From: Phocoena phocoena
Lineage: Eukaryota; Chordata; Mammalia; Artiodactyla; Phocoenidae
Direction of reading: 5' to 3'
Assembly: GCF_963924675.1 (NCBI RefSeq)
Contig: NC_089236.1
Span: 48,330,500 to 48,394,499 of the forward strand
DNA length: 64,000 nucleotides
A model generated the notes under the pieces. It was not told where the DNA came from. It made no database searches and saw nothing but the letters and a program-made list of their open reading frames with translations. Shown piece by piece: positions 46,201 to 58,200 of the stretch. How positions within the stretch are numbered: the first letter of the stretch is position 1; every line of letters begins with the position of its first letter. A program made the translations under genes and the position numbers.

Positions 46201-48170
46201 TATTTGATCAAAAAAGATTGTATTCAGCTTTTCTGCTGTAAATATGTTTCGAGCCCAACCATAGGTAGGTTCATATCTGCATTCATTAAGAAAAGTGGAA
46301 ATATGAAAAAAAATTTAAAGGGCTATAAAAATATTTTATTAAAAGTTTATCAAATAGCTTTTATTTTTGCATTGGAAATGCTTTTGTAAATGAAAGCATG
46401 TTAAAAAATGGTGTGAAATGTAGAAATATTTCCAGTAAAATAACTGGATTTTATTGTAGCAAAAGCTTAGGTTGAAATAACAGGCCATCAACGCTCTGGT
46501 TAAAAAAAAAAAAGAGAGAGAGACAAAAGGAAAGGTCTAGATAGGTTTTAAAGCAAATTAAAATATAAATAGATACCAACTTGTATTAAATCTAAGTTAG
46601 ATTTAAAGTTAAAAGGAATACAAAATTGTATTGAGTTATCTATATCACACAGGTTTGATCGCGTTATCAGCATTAAGTACTAAAAATCTTGCAAGGTTCA
46701 ATTTTTTTTTAAAGTTACATTAAATCCCATACCAATTCTATAATCTGTTTCTAAATTATTTAATTATATAATTGGGTTCAATATCAGAGAAAATCAGGGC
46801 GGCTTTTTAAAGGTGAAGGTGGATGGTGTGAGATTGCTTAGAAAAAAATTTGCCAAAACACATTAAATAATACTTTGGTAACATGAAAGTAGTCGTCAAC
46901 CATTCTCTGAAATCAGTGATCACAGCTCTAAAAATGAATCATTAACAAGAACAGAATGAAAAGGAGAAAAAATATATTTTACAGCATAATTTTATGTTTT
47001 CTAATAATAAACACCTGTAACACTTTGTGTATATAAACTTTTTTAATCTACACACTGAAACGAGATCCCTATCTTTGTTAGATTCACTTCTTGAGGAGAA
47101 CATTTTCCTAAGAACTCTTTTTTGTAAAAGCTGCCTTACTGTGAAGTGATGTTGTATATGTAAAAATGTCTAATGGTATAGTGTTCTGTCACCATATATA
47201 CACATATGTAGTAATATTCCAGGCATTTTTATTTCAGTGTATTGTTAACGGCTTCCCAATAAGCCAGATAAAAATCTTGTACAAGAACATTAAAGATTAA
47301 GGAAAGTGCTTTCCTTAGGTGATTGCTGGCAAAAATTCACCTTCCCATTATGACACAGTCAATGGACAGTCATATATTTTGGCTATTACTTTCCTACAAA
47401 TTTGGATTCCCAGTTTTCAGAGCTGCTGCCTGTCTAACGTTTGTGGCTTCTTTGGTTGCCTTTTCGTAGGAGTAGGTGCCATGGTGAAAGGTAAATGTGC
47501 TATGTTTCTGTTTTGTAAATATTAAACTCCACTTTTTGAACACACAGTGGTAGCAAAAATAAGTCAAAGATGTAATGTCTATTTAAATACGTTTCATCTA
47601 GTCGTCAGTGCTTAAATTAGATTGCATGCTTTGGCTAGAATCAACAGTGTAAATATTAAAAACTTCAAAATTCATATGACCCATCCCCCTCCTCTCCATA
47701 CACGGATACGAGGTTGAAGTGTGTGTGAAAACTACTCCTACCCATTTAAATACTGTAGGGAAAAAAAAAAAAAGCTTTTATGTAAGGACTTAAAAAAATA
47801 CTTGCCATTAAAACTTTTATTCAGGACATTCCAAATTTGCTTTGCTAAATGGATATATTCACTGCTAAAGATACACAGAGACAAGAGCTGTTTTTAAATT
47901 TATCACACCGCCCCTAGTTCTGCGCTAAAGAAAGTACATTTTGTATATTTAAAAATACACGCTCATTAAACAAAACTCTTCAAAACCCTAGCGCCCGCAC
48001 CTAGCTGCCTTCTAGGTTTCAGCTTGAGTTTCAGGTCCTTGCACAACACCTAAGACCTGCAAAACTCTTTTTTCTCTCTAATCCTGGCAGAGAACAGTCC
48101 GTAGAGATCTCCCTCCACGTCTCCACCCGAATTCCCTCTCTTCCCCAGATTCCACCCGCTTCTTTCCTTC
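43275..48170. other. Repeat-poor region immediately upstream of KLF5
   Basis: About 4.9 kb of mostly unique AT-rich sequence with no SINE and little recognisable repeat. Some L1-like traces may exist near 43700-44160 ('ccatgtgactaaatatcctt', 'cctatcgttggatacctggg'), but these are weak. No coding exon was seen. Confidence 0.5.
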
Positions 48171-48192
48171 CTCCGCCCCCAGCTCCGCCAGC

Positions 48193-48197
48193 CCAAT
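48193..48197 (+). promoter_or_regulatory. KLF5: CCAAT box candidate upstream of KLF5
   Basis: CCAAT within 'cagcccaatctgtcag', about 240 bases before the inferred start site. Typical NF-Y core, but single and rather distant. Confidence 0.4.
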
Positions 48198-48387
48198 CTG
48201 TCAGAGAAGTTGTGTACAAACTGCGCTGCCGCCCTGAGCGCGAAGCTCGTGGCCCGAGAGGGGTGCGGTCCGCCCGGCGGAGGCGGAGCTCTGGGCAAGC
48301 TTCTCCTTTCTCATAGGCTAGCCGCTCCGGCCCGGCCGGCCTCGGGGCCTCGGGATTCGCCGGAGCGCTGCCAGTCTCGCCGCTGGG

Positions 48388-48436
48388 CCCCGCCCCCCAA
48401 GAGTTGGGTAAAATAGAGGCGGGCGTCAAGTGTCAG
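48388..48436 (+). promoter_or_regulatory. KLF5: KLF5 core promoter: GC box and TATA-like box
   Basis: A ccccgcccccc GC box (48388-48398), a site type bound by Sp and KLF proteins, is followed by TATA-like taaaatag (48409-48416). The start site is inferred at about 48437 because the human KLF5 mRNA, as I recall it, begins with 'tagtcgcggggcaggtac', which is found here. That puts the TATA-like box about 21-28 bases upstream, the expected spacing. Confidence 0.7.
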
Positions 48437-48764
48437 TAGTCGCGGGGCAGGTACGCGCGCTAGCAGCTCGCTCAGGGACACCGGCAGTGGCGGGAGCGGG
48501 CTCCGGGGGAGCGAGGGAGCGTGGCGGGGCGGGAGAAAGTGGTCGCCGGGAGGACATCGGCGTTCACGCGAGGCGGAGCGGAAGAGTTTGGGTTTTCGTG
48601 CGCGCCTTCAAAAGCCGCGCCTGGTGTGAGCTGAGCGGTCCACCCGGAGCCTCCCCTCCTCCGCCCGCCGCCCCGCGCCGAGCTCGCCGGCCCGAGTCAG
48701 CGTGGGCGACGTGGGAAGCTCGCTCAACCCGCACCCCGCGCCCGGAGCCGACCCCCGAGTTCCC
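48437..48764 (+). other. KLF5: KLF5 5' UTR (start inferred)
   Basis: About 328 GC-rich bases with no upstream ATG. The coding frame stays open upstream as far as a GTG at 48702, so near-cognate extension cannot be excluded from sequence alone. The ATG at 48765 has C at -3 and G at +4, a moderate context. Confidence 0.75.
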
Positions 48765-49016
48765 ATGGCTACGCGGGTGCTGACCATGAGCGCCCGCCTG
48801 GGACCTATGCCCCAGCCGCCGCCCCCGCAGGACGAGCCCGTGTTCGCTCAGCTCAAGCCCGTGCTGGGCGCCGCGAACCCGGCCCGCGACGCGGCGCTCT
48901 TCCCCGGCGACGAGCTGAAGCATTCGCATCACCACCCGCAGGCGCAGCCCGCGCCGCCACAGCCGGCGCCGCCGCCCGCCGCCGGCCCGAGACTGCCAGC
49001 CGAGGAGCTGGTCCAG
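48765..49016 (+). CDS. KLF5: KLF5 coding exon 1
   Basis: First 84 codons of Kruppel-like factor 5 (BTEB2/IKLF), a nuclear zinc-finger activator that binds GC/CACCC boxes and controls proliferation in epithelium and smooth muscle. The translation starts MATRVLTMSARLGP and contains DEPVFAQLKPVLGAANPARD, a highly conserved N-terminal block of the family member. It then runs into a proline- and alanine-rich stretch (residues about 61-78) and ends ELVQ before donor gtaggaag. ATG 48765 is chosen because it gives the known N-terminus; a second in-frame ATG is at codon 8. Compared with the 457-residue human protein as recalled, this exon is 3 residues shorter, in the proline-rich part. Phase 0 at the donor. 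Confidence 0.96.
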
Positions 49017-51379
49017 GTAGGAAGAGCTGCTCCCCTCCCTCCGCCTCCCTCCCGGGACTCGGGCGTGTCCCGCCGCTGCGACGCGCGGGCGACAGGGGCC
49101 GCTCCAGGCTGGGGCGCGCGTCGGGGCGCACCGCGGCCCGGGTCTGGGGGGCAGCCCCGCCCTGCCCTCCTGGCCGGGCACTCGCTTTTCGCCGGGAGAA
49201 GGTGGGGGTACCTGAAGGGGAGGGTCCAAGGGGAATCTGCCCTGGCAGCTCTGTCCGGGAAAGGGTAAGGAGGGAACTGGTGCTCACACGCACCTTAGTT
49301 GGTTTTCTTCCACTCGGGGGATGAAACCTCGTACCTCACGCCCTACTTCGCTTCAATTCCGCATGTCCTCTTAATCCCGCCTCCTGCCGCTGCCCCGGCC
49401 TTGAACTCTCCCCCTACCCACCCCCGTCCCACGCCGTCCCGGGTTCAGTGGAAACGCAAATCGGGGTGCTGTAGGGAGGCCCCTCGGGGTGCTAGTTTCA
49501 TATCCCTTGGCGCAACCTGCTTTAGACGCTATCGTAGGGCTGCCTTTGGGAAACGGGAGTTGGGAAAGCTAAGGTGGTGTTGGAGCGCTTATTTTAACTT
49601 AAAAAGAAAGACAAAGAAAGACCGGGGGTTGTTGGTTTCTTCATGTGCGTGTAAATTTCCTCTTGGAGCCTCGATGAAAGCTGGCAGTTGGCTTTTACAC
49701 TTGCCCGGCAGCCGAATTAGAGCAACCGCCTGTTTCTTTCGCCCACGCAGGGAGTCATATAGCCCAGAAAAAACTTCCCGGGACTTTTAGCCTGTCCCAA
49801 GGAAAAAAAAAAAAAAATTGGAAACATACCCACATGCAAACAGCTGGAAGAGCTAAAATCAGAAACCACTAACCACCATGGGAGCGAAGTGCACGAAAGG
49901 GTTTAGTTCGGTTTATTTCAAGACGCCTCATTTAATAGACCCTTGGTACACTGTGTATTTGCTACCCAGCTTCTGCTCCGGGAGGTCTGCGAGTGTTGCA
50001 GTGCTGTGAAAGGGCAGTGGCATTTGTCAGAGAAGTGACTCACAAGACCAGAGCGTTAATTTTTATTTTTAAATCGTGTCTATGCGGGAGACACGGTCTA
50101 TATCCACACCGAATGATTCGGGGTCTGATTTGAAACACTTGAAATTAAGTAGTAGCAGAAAATGACTGTATTATTCACTGGCTAGGATACCGTGGTTGAT
50201 CGTTCTATGAGCATCTAGTTTGGGGTGTTTTGTGTGTGTTTGTGGGGTTTTTTTCTGTTGAAATTTCTTTTCAGTGTAAAAAATTGTAGAAGTTTATGTT
50301 ATACCAGGAAAGACGATAGCTGGAAAAGACGGAGGAGACCAGTTACAAGCTGGGTTGTGTCCTAAAAAAAAAAAAAAAAAATCACCGTTTTAAAATGATT
50401 TGGTTATTTGTCAGTTTGCTCCTTAGAAGCCACGAGGATAAGGTTGAGCTTTTTACAGAGTGAGGGGGAATGTAACATTGGCCCACTGAGGAGCACACGA
50501 TAAATCTTTGGCTGATGACTGTGCTGGCGACAGGCAGCCTATCCCCACCCACGGGCCCCTTAGCACCACTCTACCAAGGGGACGGTTTTCCCCTAGGTAA
50601 TTAAAGATCTGTTTAAATAGGGATATGAATAGGAACATTTCATTATCATATTAACCAATTACAGAATCTGCAGATTAAAATCAACATTTAGATCAAATGG
50701 TGAAGGGTGAAGTTGGTTTGTTCTTTTCAGTGGATACTATGTTTTGCTCAAGACATTGTATTTAAGTTTCCACTGAACTATAAAATGGAAAAGGCACTGA
50801 AATAGCCAAGGAATATGTTTTATATTAAATATTTTAGCAATATCTACCCAAGCAAAAAAAAAAGGAGAGAGAGAGAAACTTTTCAATATTATGGTTAAGG
50901 TTTGCTGGGTTTTTTTTTTTTTCTTTCTGTTTTAAACACTGAATTTACCTGTATGACATGAACAGAATCAAGGTAATTTGGCCATATTACAATACTGTAT
51001 TTCAGCTGCAAACTTAAATGTAATGGGGCAGGGAACCTTGCTTGTACGTGAGTGATGATAAAGTATATTTTATTATTGCATCAGAAAGGAATATTGTTTC
51101 TGTTTGCTTCCTTTTTCTTCTTGGTTTGTCTCTTTCACTTTTTATCTGGGGTTGATTGGGGGCTATTTTACCAAATACTTGTTAAACACAGTTTTGTAAG
51201 TTTTTGGTGAACCATTTTGTTACACAATTGACAAATAAACCAGATATGTTTATAAGCAACACTTAGGAGTTTGCCTTAGTACTTTTCATAAGGATTGTTG
51301 GGGGGAATTTTTAGTAAGCACAGTTTGTCCTTCCTGAGAATTGGGTGGATTATACATGTTTGTATCTCTTCTTTTTTAG
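49017..51379 (+). other. KLF5: KLF5 intron 1
   Basis: 2.36 kb from gtaggaag to tttttttag. The first 230 bases are still CpG-island. A GC-rich 163-codon open frame at 49299-49790 looks accidental. No repeat beyond A and T runs was seen. Confidence 0.9.
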
Positions 51380-52253
51380 ACAAGATGTGAAATGGAGAAG
51401 TATCTGACACCTCAGCTTCCTCCAGTTTCTATAATTCCAGAGCATAAAAAGTATAGACGAGACAGTGCCTCAGTCGTAGACCAGTTCTTCACTGACAGTG
51501 AAGGGTTACCTTACAGTATCAACATGAACGTCTTCCTCCCCGACATCACTCACCTGAGAACTGGCCTCTACAAATCCCAGAGACCGTGCGTAACACACAT
51601 CAAGACAGAACCTGTTACCATTTTCAGCCACCAGAGTGAAACGACAGCCCCTCCTCCGGCCCCGACCCAGGCCCTCCCTGAGTTCACCAGTATATTCAGC
51701 TCCCACCAGACCGCAGCTCCAGAGGTGAACAATATTTTCATCAAACAAGAACTTCCTACACCAGACCTTCATCTTTCTGTCCCTCCCCAGCAGGGCCACC
51801 TCTACCAGCTCCTGAATACACCGGATCTAGATATGCCCAGTTCTACAAACCAGACAGCAGTGATGGACAGTCTTAATGTTTCAGTGTCGGCCGCCATGGC
51901 GGGTCTTAACACTCACACCTCTGCCGTCCCGCAGACTGCCATGAAGCAATTCCAGAGCATGCCCCCTTGCACATACCCCATGGCAAGTCAGTTTCTTTCC
52001 CAGCAGGCCACTTACTTCCCCCCGTCACCACCAAGCTCAGAGCCTGGAAGTCCAGATAGACAAGCAGAGATGCTCCAGAATTTAACCCCACCTCCATCCT
52101 ATGCTGCTACAATTGCTTCTAAACTGGCAATTCATAATCCAAATTTACCTGCCACCCTGCCAGTTACTTCGCAAAACATCCAGCCTGTCAGATACAATAG
52201 AAGGAGTAACCCCGATTTGGAGAAACGACGCATCCACTACTGCGATTATCCGG
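51380..52253 (+). CDS. KLF5: KLF5 coding exon 2
   Basis: This 874-base exon encodes residues 85-375 plus the first base of codon 376, joining ELVQ to TRCEMEKYLTPQ. It carries most of the activation and regulatory region. Visible sites: IKTE at 158-161 and IKQE at 205-208 (SUMO consensus; human K162 and K209), PPSPPSSEPGSP around 298-309 (the FBW7-type phosphodegron region, human S303), and the PPPSY motif at 321-325 that binds WW-domain ubiquitin ligases such as WWP1. It ends NPDLEKRRIHYCDYP with the first zinc-finger cysteine (Cys372). Donor is gtatgtg, phase 1. The ATG at 51392 (MEKYL, residue 89) is where a shorter known human isoform begins. Glu/Ser and Pro/Ser changes relative to human are minor. 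Confidence 0.97.
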
Positions 52254-53241
52254 GTATGTGATCCTACCTGGTTGAAGCATCGATGTGTATTTAGTGTGTG
52301 TTTGTGTGTGCCTTTTTACACGGGAGAGTAGTGCTTGACAATAAAAAAAAAAAAATTCACCTACTCTGTTCTTGTCGCATCCCAGTCTCTGTGCCTTACC
52401 CAAGTTTGTAACCATTTAGTTACCTAGTGTTTATGTGATGTGTTAAAAAGTCTGGAATATTTGGAAAAAAAGATTACTTTGGACTTTTTTCTCTTTAATA
52501 TTATATACCTTAGAGTCTTGCTACATTTTCTTTGTTTACCGTAGCAATCTAAATTGGAGTTCTTAATTCTACATTAAGTACTCTGAAAAGGGATTACTTA
52601 AGTAAGGTAGGGGAAAATAAGGGGTGGGAATGAAGAGTAGATTGCTACAAGACAGAACTATCTACAGAATAGATTTCAAGGTTGGTTCTGATAGCATGTG
52701 AACATACGCTCATTCTTGAATGAGATACGTGGCCCAAAATATAAACTGATGACGGTTATGAATATATCTATAAGTTGCTGGCATAAGCTAGTTTATGATT
52801 AATACAGGGTATAATTTATTATACATGATATGGCATGACATACTAAATGAAAAAACAAGAAATGTGGGAGTACAGAAAATTGCAGTCATCTTGCATAATG
52901 GTTTAACGTTGTCAGCTCTAGAGCCATTAAAATTTTTTAAATCACTGAAGTATGTTACTAGTATAAAGCACCTACTGGTATAAGCACACATTTCCCATTT
53001 GTAGCTTGGCTTGATTGCCTGCTCTCTTTCTGCTAAAGTGATACATAAAGCAAATCACATTATACCTTTAATCAGGTAGTAGGGGAGTATGCTTTAAGAC
53101 ATCTCTTAAAATTGAAGTTTCAAATACCTCCTTGTGTGAGAGATTTCTTCTTTAAAGCCAGATTTTAAACTCTGAGTCATCAAATGTAAAGATTGCAAAA
53201 GGATCTCCAGAATGACACGCTGTTCTTCTCCTTTATTTTAG
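52254..53241 (+). other. KLF5: KLF5 intron 2
   Basis: 988 bases from gtatgtg to ttttattttag, AT-rich, with no recognisable repeat or exon. Confidence 0.92.
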
Positions 53242-53301
53242 GCTGCACAAAAGTTTATACAAAATCTTCTCATTTAAAAGCTCATCTGAGGACTCATACT
53301 G
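53242..53301 (+). CDS. KLF5: KLF5 coding exon 3 (zinc finger 1)
   Basis: A 60-base exon with acceptor ttttag and donor gtatgtt that is too short to show as an open frame. With the split codon from exon 2 it encodes [20 protein letters not shown] and the first base of the next Gly. It completes C2H2 zinc finger 1: Cys372 (exon 2), Cys377, His390 and His394, spaced C-x4-C-x12-H-x3-H. The recognition helix reads KSSHLKAH, as in all KLF proteins. Phase 1 at both ends keeps the frame. The remaining coding part (linker and fingers 2 and 3, about 59 residues in human) must lie past 64000, giving an expected total near 454 residues. Confidence 0.96.
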
Positions 53302-55194
53302 GTATGTTAATTTTCTTGTTAATTCTGTGAGTTTTGTAAACAGTGTTAAGTGGTATTCATCCTTTAAAAGCCAACACATGGTTTGATCTCTTCTTTCTTC
53401 TTTCAACTTTTACTTTTTTAATGGCCTACCTTTTCAGCACTGGCCTGGCTCAAAATTCAGTTCATTGAAAAAGTTTGGTTCCAGGAAGGCTGACGTTCCC
53501 TCACTAAGGGCTTGCCCTGTCACCTCACATAGAATTAATTGCTCGCAAACATAAACAATGAAGTTTACTAATGGATTTTAAAACTTTAATGGCACTGCTA
53601 TTCCTATCTTGAAGGAAAAAATGTAACTCATTTTCTCCCTCTGCAGCAAATCAGTTGGCTTCTATAAAACTATATCAAACACTAAAACCTTTTCTATTTA
53701 GCATGTAAAGCATAACTGCTGAATACATTATCTTTAGTTTCACCTTAACCTAAAATATCTGCGTTTAGCATGTTTTCCGTGCTTGGTGAAAGGGTCGAAA
53801 TTGCAGAGTATTAAAATCAGGCAAAACTGGGGCCATGGTTTAAAAGTTACTCTACATCCTACCGCAGCCCGTATTTTATACATTGGAGAGACTTTATCTT
53901 TATTCTAGCTTATATCTCATCCGTGTCTAACATGTTTAGCCCCTATAATTTTGTGAATACATATCTTGTCAGATCTTTACAATCATTTAAAAATGCTTTT
54001 TCATTTTAAAACTTTACATCAGAACTCATTTGAGGACGAAACGAGGTGGCAAGCTGTAAAAGCCTCCAAGTACCCAAAGTGTTTGCAAATATATAGGTGG
54101 TTACTGTTCGTGATTTTCTTAAAAGGATAGCCCTAAAGGGAGGAACCTGTACAAAGTGATGTTTTGGTTTTTTTTCTCTCAGTAAATGCAGCTTTAACCT
54201 AAAGTTCAGAGAATAAGTTTGCTAATAAAAGCAATGACTTAGCAAAATGTTTTATTCCATCATTGCTATGGAAACCAAAGTATTCAACAGTTCCTTTGAA
54301 TGGGTTGTTGGATTAGTCTGAGGACTTGAATCTCCCCAGGCTGGATGTTACTATGGAAATTGAGTTTTGATAAATGAAACAGTTATCTCTTAACTGCTGC
54401 ATTAAAAAGTAAAAGCCTTTGAACAAAGGTCAGTGCTGAGATCGAGCTCTAAGAGGAATATGGCTGCAGACATTTTGTATGCACGTTAGGAAGTATTACT
54501 TGACATCGCAGTGATAAACACTACTTCTTCAAACCTGAATAGTGTTGGTGACAACGTGGTAGATTCCAGGGCTTTCTGAGCAATTGCTTTTAAAGAAAAG
54601 ACATCTTATGTATTTATCAGTGAAACCAATGGGTTAATCCGGCCCAAAGTTTTTGGATAGAGACAGATTGATTCTGTAAAAGGAAAGATCCTACCTCAGC
54701 AGCCCCAAGTAGAAGTTGTATTTATAGTTAAACAAACAGCCATTAAGCATATAAACTCAACCTGAAGTTTTCAGAATACATATGACAAGGCCATGAAAAC
54801 ATTCCCTATAGAAATACTAAACTATCCTTTATGTGTTATATATTAAGGAAACATTGAAAATGGGTTTTTACTTGAATTTTGATTAAGGAGAAGAGGAAAT
54901 ACCTTCAAAACTTCTGAACGATTGTTTTATTTTCCTTTGAAAGTCCTTGAAACAGGAGATAGAAAGGAGAGAACACGTTTCTCCTGAGGTTAAAGTCTCC
55001 TAATAAAAGAGGAGGGTGATAGTATATAACGATGTAATCAACTGCTTATTGCAGGGATGTAGTCAGAGCATATCTAAGTGGCCTTGCAACCCCTGTCAGG
55101 GTTTAGTGCTCTGAATGCTTATACCTAGGATTCTGGAACTTGACCTGCTGGCAGAGAAATTTAATAGTGGGTTGTCTTAACAATGCTCGTACTT

Positions 55195-55216
55195 AAAAAA
55201 AAAAAAAAAAAAAAAC
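55195..55216. repeat. Poly(A) run
   Basis: About 22 consecutive A in KLF5 intron 3, with no recognisable retroelement attached. Confidence 0.95.
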
Positions 55217-58200
55217 AACTAAAAAGAAGATGTAGGCCTAGTTTGGGTCCCATGCATCGACTTTTTCACCAGATCATAAATGTGTGGCCATCGACATCTG
55301 ATGAGTGAGACCCTGTAATCCAGTTTAATAAAGTTTTGTTTGATAGCCTTTCAGATGCCTTGGGGAGGGTTTGTAGCAGACTTGTTCATCTGGCTAAACC
55401 CGTTCTTGGGTAATCATAGAGCATTGAGGTTGTTTTCTCCTCATTTCTAGTTTCTAGACAATGCCTTTGAAAATTACCTGTGCTCTCTCATTGCATCCTC
55501 CCCTCCCTGCCTGTTGTTTTTTAATGAATGTATCTGAAGCCAGCGAAGTCTTTTTTTTTCTTCTTCTTCCTTTAAAGGCCCAGGTATTTCTAAGTAACTG
55601 CTCTCATGTATTAGATTTTTGTTTTCTTTCTATCTCCCGCCCACCCCCTGCCCACCTCCCCTGACAATTTTTTAGGGGACTTTAAAAATGATTTATATGG
55701 GAAGGTCGATCTTGTTTTTGATATCAAAAATAAAAAATGACTTTTGAAATGATTGCCATTTTGCAGGCAGAATGTGAAGGACCCTAGGATTTCTTTGCAG
55801 TATAATTGTGTTGCTTTAAAATGTCAAGTTACCTTATGTTTTAAAAACGATTTAAGCAATTAAAACAGCCTATGCCTGAGTTCTATTTAATTGCATATTC
55901 TGGATTTTTAGATTGCAAATGCTTCTTGACTTAAAAATTGAACCTAAGGAAATAGTCCTTCCAAAACAAGACCTTTTTAAAAAAATTTGGGATGAAAGAG
56001 TAGAAAATAATCAGTTTCTTGAACCAGAAGTCTCATAGCATTCAAGTTTTTCTAAGTTTATACACTTCAATTTCTTTATTCAGAAAGAATATGCAAATAA
56101 TAAAAAGTTCTATATATGGGTAGACAGGATACCTGAAACGGATGTTTCCTCTTTTCTAGGGAAAAAACTGTTTCACTTAAAAACATGCTACATCTTTATA
56201 TACATGTGGTACCATACTTATAAGCCTATACGGGTACCCTTAAACGTGTGTGGGGGTGTTTGTGTGTTTTTTGTAGTGTGTGTATATACATGTCATGCTT
56301 CTGGTTAGAAATAATTATGGCTGCTTCTAGGCAACAGTGTCAAGATGTGTATATTTCCAAATAAAATTATTTGCACTCTTAACAGCATTTAAATTCGAAC
56401 ATTCTACTGAAGTTTGTGTAAGCCTCATGATGTGTACAAGGGGCTTTATCCATTGCCATCATTTGAAAGCTGCTCCCAAGCACCTTTTTAAAAAAGAGAT
56501 TCACATACCATTCTGCCCTTACAAATCAAGGTGACTGTTAAACTGATTCATAAATCAAAAAGAATATTCTGCTGCAACCAGCAGTATGTTGTTTCTGCTC
56601 ATACATCTTACTGTCTTTAATTTCGTAGTGAAGATTTTAAAAACTTCTGAGCACAGGCTTGGGGCCAAAATATAGGAAAAGTTAAGACTATATATAACAA
56701 AGAAAAATTTGCAAGAAATTGAAAACATTTCTCATCATCTGATACTGGTTTCTTGAGTGTGGAAATTTCTTTGAAAATTGTGTTTACACATTAGTAAAAA
56801 GTACTTACTTTCCAAAGAAAGAGTTTCAGAAGTAAATAGTGAACTCTGAATACAGATGTTTGAAATCTGAGTAGTTGTAGTCACATATATGGCTGTGCAC
56901 TTAACCCTAGAGTATATACTAAAGCAGTTGGGAAAAGCGGGTATGGTAACATTTTAAGGTCCTTTGTCAGCTGTCTGGAGCCGGGCAGAAAACGAGCATC
57001 TGTGCAGAATCTGAGCAGCACACGCACTGGGCTCCAGTATCCCTTAGACCCAGACTCTGCACGGGCTGCCACGTGGGGACTAAATGACCCCAGAACGCCC
57101 TGCCATGGGTTGACAAGAAAAGGACCGTTGGAAACACCCCACAGAAGAAAATGGAAACATAAATAACATAACAACACAAAATGGACTGTGGGTGAAGCAC
57201 TGTCCTGTTAGAATCTCACAGTGAGCTGTATTTGGGATCCCTTGTTTAAGAAAGAATTTCACAGTAGGCCTTGCAAAGATTTTGAGCCCAAGCCTACTTG
57301 TAAAGAGACTAAATTCCTACGTTCTGCCTTACTTGCTCTGTAGAACACTTTCTTTTCTAATGACATTTATATTAAGATGTTACCATGAATACTTTAAAAT
57401 ACAGAATCTCTGCTAGAGATTTATTGCTAAGCATTGATTTTAGTTTCAGTTTGGGTACTAAAAAATCCTTAGGTATAAATTCCTGTCTAGTTCCTTGCTC
57501 TACACTTATTATCCATTAAATATATTAGGTATGGATTTTTATTTTAAAATACTGACCATGTTGATAATAAAGGTATTTTGATTTGTAGCACTTCCCCACA
57601 AATAGAAAACATTCATAATGTTCTGAGCATGAGTTACTCCTTTTGTGGAACTGTGGGAAGTGGTAAAACACTTAAAAAATATAGGAAGGACTTCATTTCC
57701 TTAAAAGATGATTTAGAGCTAAAATCAGCGTATGATTGTATATATGGCCTTAGTGGAGATCATGCAGTTTGGATCTAGAGATCAATATTGGTTAAATGTG
57801 TAACCTGTGTTATCTGTAGAGGCGAAGAAGTTTTGCAGCATGAAATTATTTAGTGCTCAGTGATTTTTTTGAGTCTATATTTGAAAACTATGCAGGAAAA
57901 AGTATCACATTTAGCCTGTGTTATATGTTACTAGTTAAACATTCTTAAATTATTTTTGTTGCCAGCTTTGAAATTTATTTTCTATATTGACAATTTCAAG
58001 TTAATGTAAACAAAAAAAATAGTGGCTTAAAAAGATTCTCTGGTTCAGACCCCTGGAAAGGTATTTATGAGCGTGAAAGCTTAGAAACAATTTCTTTTTA
58101 ATGACTCACTGGGAAGATTAAACTTTGCTTTTGGGACTTGTTCTTTCATCCGAAAAACATTTACATAGGAAATTGATTAAACGTTATTTTGAGATGATAA

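Larger units (their letters stand above)
17906..48387. other. PIBF1-KLF5 intergenic region
   Basis: About 30 kb without a recognised gene. Bases 17.9-33.9 kb are filled with SINE, L1, L2, MIR, hAT and MaLR copies. Bases 33.9-37.4 kb and 43.3-48.2 kb look unique. Unassigned stretches include 17910-18450, 18670-19380, 21340-22290, 23050-23390, 24000-24690, 24940-25480, 26820-27470, 27560-28090, 29170-29930, 30150-30660, 33050-33620 and 38990-39480. Confidence 0.8.
48170..49250. other. KLF5: KLF5 CpG island
   Basis: About 1.1 kb with abrupt high GC and dense CpG, covering the promoter, exon 1 and the start of intron 1. It contrasts with AT-rich sequence on both sides. Long open frames on both strands here are a by-product of GC richness. 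Confidence 0.92.

Noticed and set aside
48430..48783. 117-codon open frame across the KLF5 5' UTR
   Set aside because: It has no ATG, is out of frame with KLF5 and reflects GC richness.
48564..49293. Long antisense open frames (221 and 146 codons) opposite KLF5 exon 1
   Set aside because: They lie in a CpG island where stops are rare, have arginine/proline/alanine-rich composition and overlap the true KLF5 exon on the other strand.
49299..49790. 163-codon + strand open frame in KLF5 intron 1
   Set aside because: GC-rich intronic sequence after the donor at 49017, with no family resemblance. KLF5 coding clearly resumes at 51380.
51506..52097. Antisense open frames inside KLF5 exon 2
   Set aside because: Shadows of the real KLF5 frame on the opposite strand.
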